DNA of 64,000 nt from Sacculina carcini (Eukaryota; Arthropoda; Thecostraca; Sacculinidae). The stretch is taken from contig OU696597.1 of assembly GCA_916048095.2 (NCBI GenBank), positions 4,051,550 to 4,115,549 on the forward strand, read 5' to 3'. Position 1 is the stretch's first letter, and the number at the start of each line of letters is the position of its first letter. Below are positions 43,802-55,083 of this stretch, in pieces. Below the pieces are notes generated by a model that saw nothing but the letters and a program-made list of their open reading frames with translations, did not search any database and was not told the DNA's origin. Both the position numbers and the translations under genes were made by a program.

Positions 43802-44003
43802 GTTATCAGGAATAAATGGGGATGCAACGTTTTCGGGTAGAAGGTGAAATATATATGTCGTTTGTGATATCGTGCGTGTCGTATACGTTGCGTTTTCATC
43901 GATTCACTTATTAATTGTTTTGTATCGTAGAGTTTCACATATTTGATGCAGCGTATGTATGTGCGTATGTCTGTGTATCTATGGACCGTGTTGTTGCTTG
44001 TGA

Positions 44004-44816
44004 AGGCGGACATCATCCGCAACACGACCACATGCACACAAGTGCAGTGTGCAATGCAGTGTGAAGCAGCATGAATGTCTGTTGTGCAAGAAGAAATTCA
44101 CACAGAAAGGCAGTCTCACCATTCACATGAGAACACATACTGGAGAGAAGCTGCATGAATGTCTGTTATGCAAGAAGAAATTCACACAGAAAGGCAGTCT
44201 CATCATTCACATGAGAACACATACTGGAGAGAAGCTGCATGGATGTCTGTTGTGCAAGAAGAAATTCACACGGAAAGCCGTCCTCTCACGTCACATAAGA
44301 ACACACACAGGAGAGAAGCCTTACGAGTGTGAGTTGTGTGATCAAAGATTCACGTATAAAATCTCTCTCACCAAGCACATAATGGAACATACTGGAGAGA
44401 AGCCATTCAAGTGTGAGTTGTGTAATAAGAGATTCGCACAAAAATTCCATGTCACCGTTCACATGAGAACACACACAGGAGAGAAGCCTTACGAGTGTGA
44501 GTTGTGTAATAAGAGATTCGCACAGAAAAGCAATGTCACCGTTCACATGAGAACACACACAGGAGAGAAGCCTTACGAGTGTGAGTTGTGTGATCAAAGA
44601 TTCGCACAGAAAAGCAATGTCACCGTTCACATGAGAACACACACAGGAGAGAAGCCGTTCAAGTGTGATGTATGTAAGAAACGATTTTCAGTTTTTCAAT
44701 CACTTTCTGTACACATGAGAACACACACAGGAGTGAAGCCGTTCAAGTGTGAATTGTGTGATCGGAGATTCAGAAATCATTCACACCTTTCAGTACACAG
44801 GAAGACACATAGGTAG
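44004..44816 (+). CDS. C2H2 zinc-finger protein, nine fingers, no in-frame ATG
   Basis: The frame opens after TGA 44001-44003 and runs to TAG 44814-44816. From about 44070 it encodes nine consecutive C2H2 fingers (CX2CX12HX3H) joined by TGEKP-type linkers (HTGEKLHECLLCKKKF, HTGEKPYECELCDQRF and so on), a nucleic-acid-binding array of likely nuclear function. Several fingers are nearly identical in DNA (5, 6, 7), showing recent unit duplication. No ATG precedes the fingers in frame, so an upstream coding exon is needed (AG sites at 44040 and 44046) or the locus is a fragment. After the stop, MYKCDVCTR at 44817 onward looks like a decayed tenth finger. No N-terminal effector domain is seen. Confidence 0.85.
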   Translation, partial: RRTSSATRPHAHKCSVQCSVKQHECLLCKKKFTQKGSLTIHMRTHTGEKLHECLLCKKKFTQKGSLIIHMRTHTGEKLHGCLLCKKKFTRKAVLSRHIRTHTGEKPYECELCDQRFTYKISLTKHIMEHTGEKPFKCELCNKRFAQKFHVTVHMRTHTGEKPYECELCNKRFAQKSNVTVHMRTHTGEKPYECELCDQRFAQKSNVTVHMRTHTGEKPFKCDVCKKRFSVFQSLSVHMRTHTGVKPFKCELCDRRFRNHSHLSVHRKTHR

Positions 44817-44879
44817 ATGTACAAGTGTGATGTCTGCACAAGGGTGAAGAGGTAATGTACAAGTGTGATGAGAGGATAT

Positions 44880-45930
44880 CTTGTATTACACAAGAGAGCA
44901 TGTGCTAGAACTATCACAAGACATTCATACAAGTATTACTTGTGTTGCTTTTTGCTGACATTAGTGGCTTGGACATTTGATGATAGAGAATGGAATCTTG
45001 GAGAAAGTTCGTTGTTGTTGATAGTCATCGTGTCAAATGTTATTTGCATGGTTGCGAGTGAATTCGTCACGTGTGTATATGACGGTGTCTATTTGTGTCA
45101 CGTGGTGGCGTAATATTTTCATGATACAGTAATGTACAATGTTATGCGTTTAAGTGTGTTCACGTTTTGCATGGGTAACATTAATAATTTTTTGTGTATA
45201 CTGTCGTGTATTTATGTGCGTGTGATTGTGTTGGTTTGTACCTTCAATATATGCATTCTTGTTCCGACGTTGTTTTTGTGCGGTCTCGAGCAACACTACA
45301 CCATCTGTGCTACACCAGATGTAACTGACAGTGAACTAGACAGAGACTTGGGGAACGCGTAATGGCTTCAGCTCTTCTACGACCAAAAATGACAGGCTTA
45401 TACTTTTGCCACCGTCGCTGCCTGCTCTGATATAGGGATGGAATCAAACGAGTGATGTCTCATTCCAATTTACGGTCATGGTTCTTGTAGGGCACATTGG
45501 AATAGCGCCTGACCTATACCGACCATGTATTACTACTGAGAAGCGTATGTTTAAAAAACTGAATATTTTTATGGCTGTATCCAAATGTTCGACGCGCGAG
45601 GCACTAACGATACTTCTTTCTGGAACCCTCGTTAATCAGGTCGCCTCGCGATTACACAGGCAGATAGGACATGACACCGGAGTCCGCAAAGTGTCATTTG
45701 AGTGTGGTACACTACGCAGGAATACGCATGTCTCCCGCACGTTTCGCCAACTGTCGGTATCTTTATTGGGACTGATGAGGCTCCGTTGACGTTACGTCGT
45801 CAAGAGCTGGACCAAGATTATCAAAGTTGATATTATGTATAGCCATCTGTCTATACTCGCATTCTTCTGCAATCTGTACGCGATGCCTCTACTGGAAGTC
45901 GTCACCGTTCTTTTCAATCATCTCCAATAT
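44880..45930. other. Spacer with one unrecognised ORF (45478-45789)
   Basis: The plus-strand ATG frame at 45478-45789 (103 codons, MVLVGHIGIAPDLYRPC start) has no recognisable domain and no conserved neighbour. The rest is TG-rich AT spacer. Confidence 0.35.
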
Positions 45931-45933
45931 TTT

Positions 45934-46996
45934 CTACAATGTGCAGAGGTGTGTTTTTGCAACTTCTCCTTGTGTGTCAGATAATAAGCATTGATACCGC
46001 GGTTCCATATACACCGGGGATAGGAAGGCGGGATTGTTAAGAAGCTTGCCTTCTCTGCTTTCCATGGCTTCAAGAAGATCACCTGAAATATTTCTCCTTC
46101 CTAAGCTGCCGGTGGTACTTGCACCAGCGATTGACATAATCGCTCGTTGACATGTGTTGTGAGGCACGATCAGACGCTGGTTGTCGCCGACCACGATGAG
46201 ACACAACCACGGGACGACCTGGAGCATGTTGTGTGGATAAAACAACTGCGTCATCCTCTCCGCACTCCGATTCGTGGCGAACTGTCGCGACCGAGTGCAA
46301 TGGCCGGTGATGTCTGCTTTGACGGCTACTGCCAGGAGAGTCATCTTTTGAAGCCAATCGCGGCACAGCAATTGCAAGGGCGATGGCAGACGCGACAGAA
46401 AGGTCTCGATGATTATTTCGTGTCCTGTGTCGTTTGGACACAGAGCTTCTATGTCGCTATAAAGATCTGAGGGTCTACGTGAGCCCAATTCAGCTGGCAG
46501 ACTGTTGAGTCGTCTTAGCCGCTCTGCGGGGCTGAGGTGGAGACGCTGCTTCAGTCGTGCACGCAGCTGTGAGTAGCAGTCGGCAGGTAGAGGACTTGTG
46601 ATGATGCTGTGTGATGCTGGCAGTTCGGCTAATACTTTCCTCAGCATGGTGCTCTGCACTGTGATGCCTGCATCCGACATCAAATTGTCACACATGGCAA
46701 GCCATGTATCCACATCGATGGGATCGAAGGTAGGTAATTCAACCCGAGTTCCGAACGAACACTGCATTGGCGTGCCTTCCATTTTAGGAACGCAAACAAA
46801 CGGGGTCACCACTGTAGAAGCGCTGCTCACTACACAGAACGATACAAGAGACTGATGTATTGTCACGCACACACACACGCAAATCCCACACACACGCACA
46901 CGCATACTCAGAGGCGCTAGTGGTGGGCGGAGCCCACGATCACACCACCCAGGCGCCACTCGCACAGGTGGCCACAGTACATAGAAGTGCCGCACA
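45934..46996 (-). mobile_element. Gypsy-type LTR retrotransposon remnant: 5' LTR, primer site, gag only
   Basis: On the minus strand a likely LTR end (about 46996-46813, ...TTCTACA) is followed after one base by TGGTGACCCCG (46811-46801), then gag from ATG 46782. Nothing after about 45934 resembles pol, so it is 3'-truncated. It shares LTR-end and primer-site design with the element at 8511-13552 but is only distantly similar in gag. Confidence 0.65.
46079..46782 (-). pseudogene. Gypsy-type gag, frameshifted
   Basis: Start at ATG 46782 (MEGTPMQCSFGTRVELPTFD). The capsid-like portion includes DVDTWLAMCDNLMSDAGI and LSPAERLRRLNSLPAELGSR. Around 46440 the meaningful frame changes to the one ending near 46079 with RWCKYHRQLRKEKYFR, an incomplete equivalent of the CX2H box of the other gag. 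The upstream extension to 47046 is CA/TG-rich LTR and is excluded. Confidence 0.65.
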
Positions 46997-46997
46997 G

Positions 46998-47032
46998 TAG
47001 GGCTGGGCAGGAACCGGTTCCGGAACCGGTTC
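46998..47032. repeat. TAGGGCTGGGC terminus with a 20-bp palindrome
   Basis: TAGGGCTGGGCAGG at 46998 runs into AACCGGTTCCGGAACCGGTT, a perfect 20-base palindrome. This is the style of some hAT MITE ends. No opposite terminus was found within a few kb. Confidence 0.4.
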
Positions 47033-47039
47033 TGAACGC

Positions 47040-47362
47040 ACGCCACTGTGCATTTGCAAACGCTCGCTGCAATGCACGTGAGTCATGGTATATCGATTCG
47101 TTCTATGAACGAACACGTGTGCAGCCAGTGTTTGTATGTGTGTGCGTCTGTATGTGCGATGCGAACTTATCCTTGCGACACCATTTGTTTGCATTGGCCT
47201 TGACGTTTGCTTCAAGTGCATTATCATCATATTTGCATTGCTATCCCAGACAAAACTCAAGGCGACCGCATCACTTACAATACTACAAACGAAGCTACGA
47301 GACGCACGTAGTGCGGATCTACTAGTGACCATAACCGCACGAAGTGCGGAACTTGTCGCTAG

Positions 47363-47393
<31 letters not shown>

Positions 47394-48870
47394 TCATTCA
47401 GACAAACGAGATTAAACTGGATTGCCGCTTTGCAGTTTTCAATCTTCTTCTTTGTCGTCTCGATCGCTCGTGCGAGTTTTTGATGATCGCTGTTGAGCTT
47501 GTGCAGTAATTCGCCGATGTGTAACGTTTCGGAGCAGCCGGTCTCCATCCTCAGACAATGTGGTCAACTAAATGCCGTTTGTTCGTTGTCGAGTGTGTGT
47601 ATATATAGGTCGTCAATTGTATGTGTTATTTTCACGCCTCGTGTATGCGCGCGGTGTGCGAAATTCGCACCTATGGTCGATGACGCCTATGGCTCACGCT
47701 ACTGTGCGCCGCCGTTTGTGGCACCTCGCGCATGGGCGCGTCCAGCTCACTGCTTGATGGGGGTCTTTGGGTGGGGAGAACACCATTTTCCTCCAATTGC
47801 ACGTTGATTTTTGGGCGCATTGATTTATGGGCGCATGTAAATTGCTTCCAAAAGTTTCTTGCGCCTCTTGTCAGTTTCGTGCGCCAAACTGACAACAGGC
47901 GATATATATATATATATATATATATATATCTTATTTCTGTCACTTGCGATAAAACCACGCAGACAAAAGACAAAAGACACTTGATGCGATAAAAGACAGA
48001 TAAAAGACACTTGATGCGTGTCTCTCAAACATACACACACACACACACACACACACATACACACTCAAACGCTTATAAATACGTAACGCAAGTTACGACC
48101 TATCTTAATATATATAATAAGATATATAAATAATAAGATATATATATATATATATATCTTATTTCTGTTACTTGCATGTGTGTATGTATGTGTGTATGAT
48201 ACGTGGGGTAGGTGGGGTATTCCAGGGTGGCTGGTGGTTTTCTCTGGGGAGTTGTGGGGTCCACACGACCATCTGCTGCAGTTGTGACCGAGGTTGAGCT
48301 CGTGACGGGTGATGTTGAGCTCGTGGCGGATGAGGTTGAGCAGTTAGTGTAGTCATTGATATGTGATATTGCCGCTTGTTGTTCACTCACAGGACTCCTG
48401 ACAACACACACTGACACATACTGACACACACACGCACCTACACGTTTCTTTTTGAACCAGGGTTTATTGACCCTTTTTCATTGTTTGCATCATTTTCAAC
48501 TCAGCAGTCTCGCGACTCTCGCGCTCCTTCCTCGCATTCTCGGCAGTTATGATGCCATGATTCTTGCTATGATGAAAAATATAGAATACAAACGACTTAA
48601 TATCTCGACGTAATATCTATCTATATCTATATCTATCTATCTATCATAATTGCATCGTGACAGGCCATCACAGATTAGCAGCCACACCAGGCCATATTGA
48701 CATGACGGTATATGGTTGTTGACTATATATGGCTGATGTCGCTTTTGTGTTTTCAGAAATCGTTTTGATTGATTTTTGTTTTTAAAATATTCTCATCTTC
48801 AATCCCTTTTCTCGCCTTTTCATTTCTTTCGCTCATTTCTTGTGTTGTAATTGTTTCTTCGTGTCTATTA
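47040..48870. other. Low-complexity spacer
   Basis: TA microsatellites at 47361-47391, 47902-47929 and 48137-48159, the last two followed by the same flank CTTATTTCTGT(C/T)ACTTGC, plus a CA tract (48031-48060) and TATC repeats (48610-48645). The minus frame from 47548 (MQ-like METGCSETLHIGELLHKLNS) is open for ~55 residues before the TA tract and is unrecognised. Confidence 0.5.
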
Positions 48871-48877
48871 TATAATG

Positions 48878-49253
48878 ACTCAAGATACTCATTCATACTA
48901 ACTCAAGTGACTCATTCATACTAACTCAAGCTACTCATTCATACTAACTCAAGTTACTCATTCATACTAACTCAAGTTACTCATTCATACTAACTCAAGT
49001 TACTCATTCATACTAACTCAAGTTACTCATTCATACTGACTCAAGTTACTCATTCATACTGACTCAAGTTACTCATTCGTACTAACTCAAGCTACTCATT
49101 CATACTGACTCAAGTTACTCATTCATACTGACTCAAGTTACTCATTCATACTAACTCAAGTTACTCATTCATACTGACTCAAGTTACTCATTCATACTAA
49201 CTCAAGTTACTCATGCATACTGACTCAAGTTACTCATGCATACTGACTCAAGT
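48878..49253. repeat. Minisatellite, 23-bp unit, ~16 copies
   Basis: Tandem units containing ACTCATTCATACTAACTCAA, with variants ACTGAC for ACTAAC and CATGCAT for CATTCAT towards the right end. Confidence 0.92.
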
Positions 49254-49303
49254 TATACAGCTGACTGCGAGCTTTTTGTGCTGGTATTATTATCAGCAAG
49301 ATA

Positions 49304-49629
49304 TGTCACACACACACTGTTCTCTGTCACACACACACTGTTCTCTGTCACACACACACTGTTCTCTGTCACACACACACTGTTCTCTGTCACACACACA
49401 CTGTTCTCTGTCACACACACTGTTCTCTGTCACACACACTGTTCTCTGTCACACACACACTGTTCTCTGTCACACACACTGTTCTCTGTCACACACACTG
49501 TTCTCTGTCACACACACACTGTTCTCTGTCACACACACACTGTTCTCTGTCACACACACTGTTCTCTGTCACACACACTGTTCTCTGTCACACACACACT
49601 GTTCTCTGTCACACACACTGTTCTCTGTC
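49304..49629. repeat. Minisatellite, 19/21-bp units, ~16 copies
   Basis: CACACACTGTTCTCTGT units differ by one CA step (19 or 21 bp). Two long plus-strand frames through it (HTHCSLS and THTLFSV repeats) are repeat artefacts. Confidence 0.92.
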
Positions 49630-49677
49630 GCTGTGGATGGGTGACGTCATATCTGCACCAGCTGGCGAATGCGTCGC

Positions 49678-49741
49678 CTCGGTCAACGCCACCTAGATAC
49701 TAGTATAGTATACACCTAGTATCTAGGTGGCGTTGACCGAG
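49678..49741. repeat. Perfect palindrome, 26-bp arms, 12-nt loop (foldback family copy 2)
   Basis: Arms 49678-49703 and 49716-49741 are exact reverse complements. The core GCCACCTAGATACTAG is shared with 42361-42396 and 62179-62192. Confidence 0.9.
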
Positions 49742-50770
49742 TTTGCGCACAAGTCTTCATAGATCGAGGTTTTGGTGCCCTTCAATTTTTTTGCATTACG
49801 CAGAACAGCCTCGCGCGCAGGGAACTTGTCGAAGCGTACGACGATGTTGCGTGTGTGCGTGTGTATATATGGCTGCTTGGTACTCAGTGTGTGTATACAG
49901 CTGCTTGGTACTCAGTGTGTGTATATGTGTATGTGGGGCTAAGCAAGTTTTCTTGGTGGTGGCCACACGCGGGTCATATGTCGGTCATATGTCGATATCT
50001 CTATAAGTCATATGTCGGTATCTCAGATCGTGCCGGTCATATGTCGGCCACATGTCGGTGTGTTTGTTTGCCTTTCCACCGGTAAACATACGATGTTGTC
50101 TTTTGGTAGCCGCGCATTGCAGCTCCGTCCCAGCGCCCTTATTTACAGGAAGTGCTGTTGACACTGTTTGTAGGGTACACTTTCGCTTTCGTAAAGACAG
50201 TCACTTAGAGCAGTCGGTTCTTCACGTTCGTCAGTGTCACATCTTCAGTGTCATATCGTCAGTTCAGCAGTCAGCAATCGACTCTCATATTCGTCAGTAT
50301 CATCATCATCAACTCAGTATCGTCATCAGATCAACAGACACAGTCGTCGTCAGTTCAGCTTGTTCACCTTCGTGAAGTTATTCGGTCACCTTCGGGTGCT
50401 TTCAAGACTCATCTGTGGCCACATTATCGAGTAATAACGTAGGCTCGTCTGTGGTCATCGTATTCGGTGGAGTCATTCGGGGGATAATTCTACATTCACG
50501 TGAATTCATTCGACATTCAACAGGAGACCGGTATGAAAACAAATATCGTTCTATCCTGCACGTGAAACTCTTGCAAGCCCAGTGATGAATACATCTTGAC
50601 AATTTCAGAATTAATATAATGTTGCCGCACTGAGCGGAGCCCCATCCATCTCGACTCGCCTGGGCTAATCCGGTGGGCGGAGCCTATTTAGCCTGTATGT
50701 GTGTGTATGTCTGTGTGTGTATGTGTGTATGTGTGTATGTGTGTGTGCCTTTGTGTGTGTATGCGTGAGC
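49742..50770. other. Spacer, possibly containing an LTR-like leader
   Basis: No gene. 50150-50480 is rich in TCGTCAG/TCATCAG steps, as in the R-U5/leader of some retrotransposons, but no boundaries or partner were found. TG tract at 50696-50760. Confidence 0.35.
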
Positions 50771-50990
50771 AGGACCGGATTAACGTATAGGCAATGTAGG
50801 CAGTTGCTTAGGGCCCCGCGCTTTTGGGGCCCTATAGGCAGTGGGGTGCTGCGACTCAAATATCTTAGGGGACCTTCTCATTATTTTCTCAACTTCTCAT
50901 AGTCTGCCCTCATTGTCAAATATTTTGAAACATTCTCCCGCTAATTCACGTTGTATTTTGCACCAGTCAGGAGGTAACCTGATAAAACAT
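50771..50990. mobile_element. hAT-like end fragment (CAGGACCGGATTAACG)
   Basis: It starts with CAGGACCGGATTAACG and has a nearby GGGCCCCGCGCTTTTGGGGCCC-type inverted block, parallel to the GGGCCCC block just inside the left end of hAT A (51709-51740). No partner end was seen. Confidence 0.4.
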
Positions 50991-51421
50991 AGCACGTGTA
51001 TAGCCAGCTCACTGAGATCATGGCCGACTAGAATACCAGGTCTGGGTGTTGAATTTGGCCATCGGCCATGCTTATATCCAGACGAATTATATCCAGACGA
51101 CCATGCTTATATCCAGCTCACTCGCACACTTACATCCACGCACGCATACATACACATTGTGTACGCACAGCAAGAACAATATTCGTGTGTTACTTTGTGT
51201 ATGGGTGAAAGAAAAGAAAGAAAGAAAGAAACATGTATTGGCGCTCAGACTGTTAGTATGGAGCGCTGCTCCAATTCACAATACATATTAAACTATATAC
51301 CTCGCAAATATATACACAATATCAATATAAAACAGTATTTATCTGAAAATTCATAAAATGTTCTTATCAGCAGTGCATACGATCATATCAAAGATCATGC
51401 AAGGTCCATCGCAATTGGTTA

Positions 51422-51677
51422 TCATGCAACGCACATTTTGAAGCATTCATCGACAAATTTTGCAAGGTTCTTCATAACATCAATGTTTTTGCACTTCATC
51501 AATTTGACAAATTTGTATTGCGCCTGCACTTGCCAGTATTGTTCCGGTATATATTTGGTCCTCAGTTGTACTATAGTCGGGTTCTGACACTGTATCATCA
51601 TGTGGTACTCGTCTCCAATTCTGTTATCATTGCACAAGTCACAGTATCGTTGATGTCGTGGTGTCCCACTGTAGCGG
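51422..51677 (-). pseudogene. LINE E, ORF2 C-terminal end (distal to the hAT A insertion)
   Basis: On the minus strand it encodes YCDLCNDNRIGDEYHMM and IQCQN, the CX2C...H...C ending of CR1-like ORF2 proteins, to a stop at 51422. The reading frame continues in phase from 58126 once hAT A and one 8-bp target copy are removed. Confidence 0.78.
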
Positions 51678-52057
51678 CCTCTAGTCAGAGCCGTTGCGAG
51701 AACTTAAGGGCCCCCCGAAGGCAACACTTGGGGCCCCCATTATAAATAAAGCACCAAATAATGAATTTATTTATTAGACATAAACTCATCATACAAGCAT
51801 AGGTAAAATATCTTAGCAAAAAGGTAAAGGATATACAAATTAAATAAGTAAGCGACCGATACACAGACGCACACGAATTAGGTCAGGATAGTTAAATTAA
51901 TGTACAAACTGATAGGTTAAATACAGCATATTGTACATCATATTCTCACAGCGCATAACAACACAGCCCAATGTACAACACAAATCACACCTCAATACAC
52001 AGCATAGTTTTGCACTATTAAAATCAGGCATTCATTGTTGTTAATGTCCGTTAAGCA

Positions 52058-54532
52058 TCAATGGAAGTATTTCTTCCTCAGTTTAGTGTCAGCGAACGTG
52101 TCTACCAATTTGTCGTAATCAAGAGACTTAGCAACAGCATGTTCAATTGATATTATTGCTAGCGCATTCAGTCGCTCATTTGACATGGACGACCTCATGA
52201 TGTTTTTTATCAGTTTCATCCTGCTGAAGCTTCTCTCAGCACTGGCGACAGTTACAGGAGTTGCAAGCATAATCCTTAACACAATACTGGTGTTAGGATA
52301 TATTTCAGTGAGGCTGTTTCTGCAAATGTAATCCAGAAAGTCTCTAGGTTTGGTGAGAGAGTTGTTGCAAGCAGCAATGGTGAAACGACGAAGCTCCAAC
52401 TCAAGTTCTGAAGCATTTATATCACCCATCGTCTTTTCGAAGTTTTCACAGTGCATGAGTAGCGTATTGTTGTCGATATACACATTTAACTGTGTCATAT
52501 TGTAGAGAACTTCAAACAAATTCAGCCACTCAGACAATTGATTGAATCGAAAATTCAAAGATGATATGATTTGGTCCATGACTGCTAGGAAGAACTGAGA
52601 TCTGAATATTTCTTCTTCGCGGAGAGGTACTTCATCTCTGCATTCGTAATCGAACATTGTCTTTTTCCGCGGAACTCTTTTTTCAGGAAATATTGTCTCA
52701 ATGTCCAACCGTTGAGCAATCTCTGATGCGACACGGTTGGCTGTAGTAAACACTTCCTCTCTGAATTTTTCAAAAAACGATGCAGTAGCTGTTACCTCTG
52801 CCTGCAGCACATCTATTGTTGTTGATGACGATTGTATTAATTTGCTTGTTTTATTTATTTGAAATAATATTGCATGCCAAACGCAGATCGCGATCAGAAA
52901 GGGTCATTTCTTCAGAGTTTCGAGTAGTGCACTGGCTTCCGTTGCTGTTATACCATCTTTTCGACTAACGGCATACTCTTTTAGCGATGTCAATACTTCA
53001 CAAACCTCCCTGATGTGGTAGCGGAGCGGCTTGATTGCTTCGATTCGTGACTCCCACCTTGTATCTTAGAATCCCTTTAGAGAAATTTGCGTTTTCTTCT
53101 CTAGTATTGCCCATCGATGGGGAGAAGAACTAAACAGCACATATACTCTGTTAATGACACCAAACAGATTTATGGCAAAGTTTGACGACTTAGCAGCATC
53201 GGCGACGACAAGGTTCCATGAATGAGAGCCACATGGACAAAACAATGCACGTTGATTCATTTTCAGTATACGAGCTTGCATACCTTTGTTTTTCCCGCTC
53301 ATATTGGCTCCATGGTCATATGCCTGTCCTCTCATATCTGATATACTGACATTGAGTTGTTCAGCTTTGCCAAGAAAGGACTTCAGCAAACCCTCACCAG
53401 TTGTGTCGTGAACATTGAGAAAACCAAAAAACGCTTCCCTGATCTTGATGCTAGATCCGTTCATACATTCAACGAATCGTAGAACGACTGTCATTTGCTC
53501 TTTATGAGATACGTCTGGAGTGCAACCAAGAATCAGCGAATAGTATTTCGCCTCTCTTACTGCCTTTACGTTCGCCTGATCAACTGCTTTAGCAATCATG
53601 CAAATGAGCTCATTCTGTGTCTCAGGACTCAAGTAATGTATATGAGTTTTGTTGTTCATAACTCTGTCAGCAAAGCTTTCAAAAATAGGGTCATACTTTG
53701 AAAGCAGCTCAACCAAGCCAAGAAAATTTCTATTTGGATGCGCTCCAAGATGTTCTTCAGTCCCACGAAATGCTAAATTTCTCTCTGATAGGGAAAGTAC
53801 AATATCCACCAATCGCTTTAACGAATATCGCCAGAAATCTCTATCTTTGAAGAATTTCCTCATTGTTATATTATCCATAGAAGTACCACCCTCAATTGTT
53901 GATCTGAGCTCAAACCACTTGCTCATGGATTCTTGGTGACATTTTCCACATTCATGTTGTTGTAATTTTTTTGAAAGTCCTTCCCATGTGGCTGTACCAT
54001 TGCGCAAAGGAACGTCATTTGAACCAAAAAACATACAGGCGAAACAGTAGATTTTGTCGCTGCTGCGTGAATACATCAGCTATGAACGCTTCATTTTCTC
54101 GCCGTTAGGTAACTGGCGGTAATAGTTGCTGGCGGTGAAACGACGTTTAGACGCATTCACTGGAAAGCTGAACGTTTCGTCTTGAATGGATGGGCCGCGT
54201 TTGACAATATCACAGCGTTGCTTGTCTGAAATTTGATCCGGTGCAGGCCAGTCCGCTGTATCATTCGCCAGTGGTGAAAATTCACTGCACACTGGCTCTT
54301 CTGCATCATTCTTAGACTCACCTGCTTCTTCCAAGTCAGTGCAAACATCGAGAGTTGACTCTGGAGAAATATTCGTCGTAAGATTCTTGCATGTAGACGA
54401 AACCATATCATTTGTGCTAGTCTTAGTGGTTTCACTTGAGGATGAAGGCTGTGCAAAATATGCTGTAACTTTGGGATGCTTGTCTTTTTCTTCTTGGGAT
54501 GCCTTAGCGATCTTTTTTTTTCGCGGCCCCAC
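52058..54532 (-). pseudogene. hAT transposase (ZMYM1/TTF-finger type), one frame with three stops
   Basis: 825 codons in a single frame from MGPRKKKIAK, broken only by TAG 54077-54079, TAA 53066-53068 and TGA 52904-52906. In order: basic/Ser-rich N-terminus; TTF-type zinc finger (SRSSDKIYCFACMFFGS); a DUF4371-like catalytic core with LGCTPDVSHKEQMTVVLRF and AYDHGANMSGKNKG; and the C-terminal dimerisation region (TPVTVASAERSFSRMKLIKN, ending LRKKYFH). This is the layout of zinc finger MYM-type protein 1-like transposases, which cut and paste elements with hAT ends. The absence of any frameshift suggests a young inactivation, or stop-codon differences between alleles. Confidence 0.9.
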
Positions 54533-55083
54533 TTTTGTATGTCCTCTTCATAATTAATTACTCAAAATAAAACTCAAATCCAGACACCAGATCCGAATGC
54601 AAGCCAGAACCCTATTCCGTTATGGTCATTGTCGAAATTATCTTGAAACTAGTGCAAGTGGTATAGACAATTCAGAAAAGACAGCTGCAACATCGACAAT
54701 AGGAAAAATCAACTTTCAGAACATTTTAATAGACCATTTACAGGTATCATCCAACAAAAAGCTATAATTACGCAACCAGTAGTACTATTCACTCAACTCA
54801 CTAGCATGCGGTCTCGAGAAGCACCCACGTCGTGCACAACCATTGCAGAAAAGACGATGAAGGATGAAAGATTAATTTAACGCAATCACACAATCGCACT
54901 TTATCACACCGAGTAAATAAACGCAACACTCAATATGCCCACCGCGGGAATGAGCAAAAAACACCAAGAACAACGCACTGTTCACGCCGCCTAAACAATC
55001 ACTCAACGCTTCTACACCCCGTTCACACTAACTCAGTGAACGCTCCCCAATAAGACTAAAGGCGTCAGCGGAACCCCCATTAC

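Noticed and set aside
46998-48500. Complete hAT MITE starting at TAGGGCTGGGC
   Set aside because: No complementary terminus found; kept only as a terminus-like palindrome.
48878-49629. Possible CRISPR array
   Set aside because: Contiguous minisatellites with no unique spacers, in a eukaryotic context.
49213-49703. Two long overlapping frames of His/Cys/Thr repeats
   Set aside because: Pure translation of the 19/21-bp minisatellite; no codon signal.
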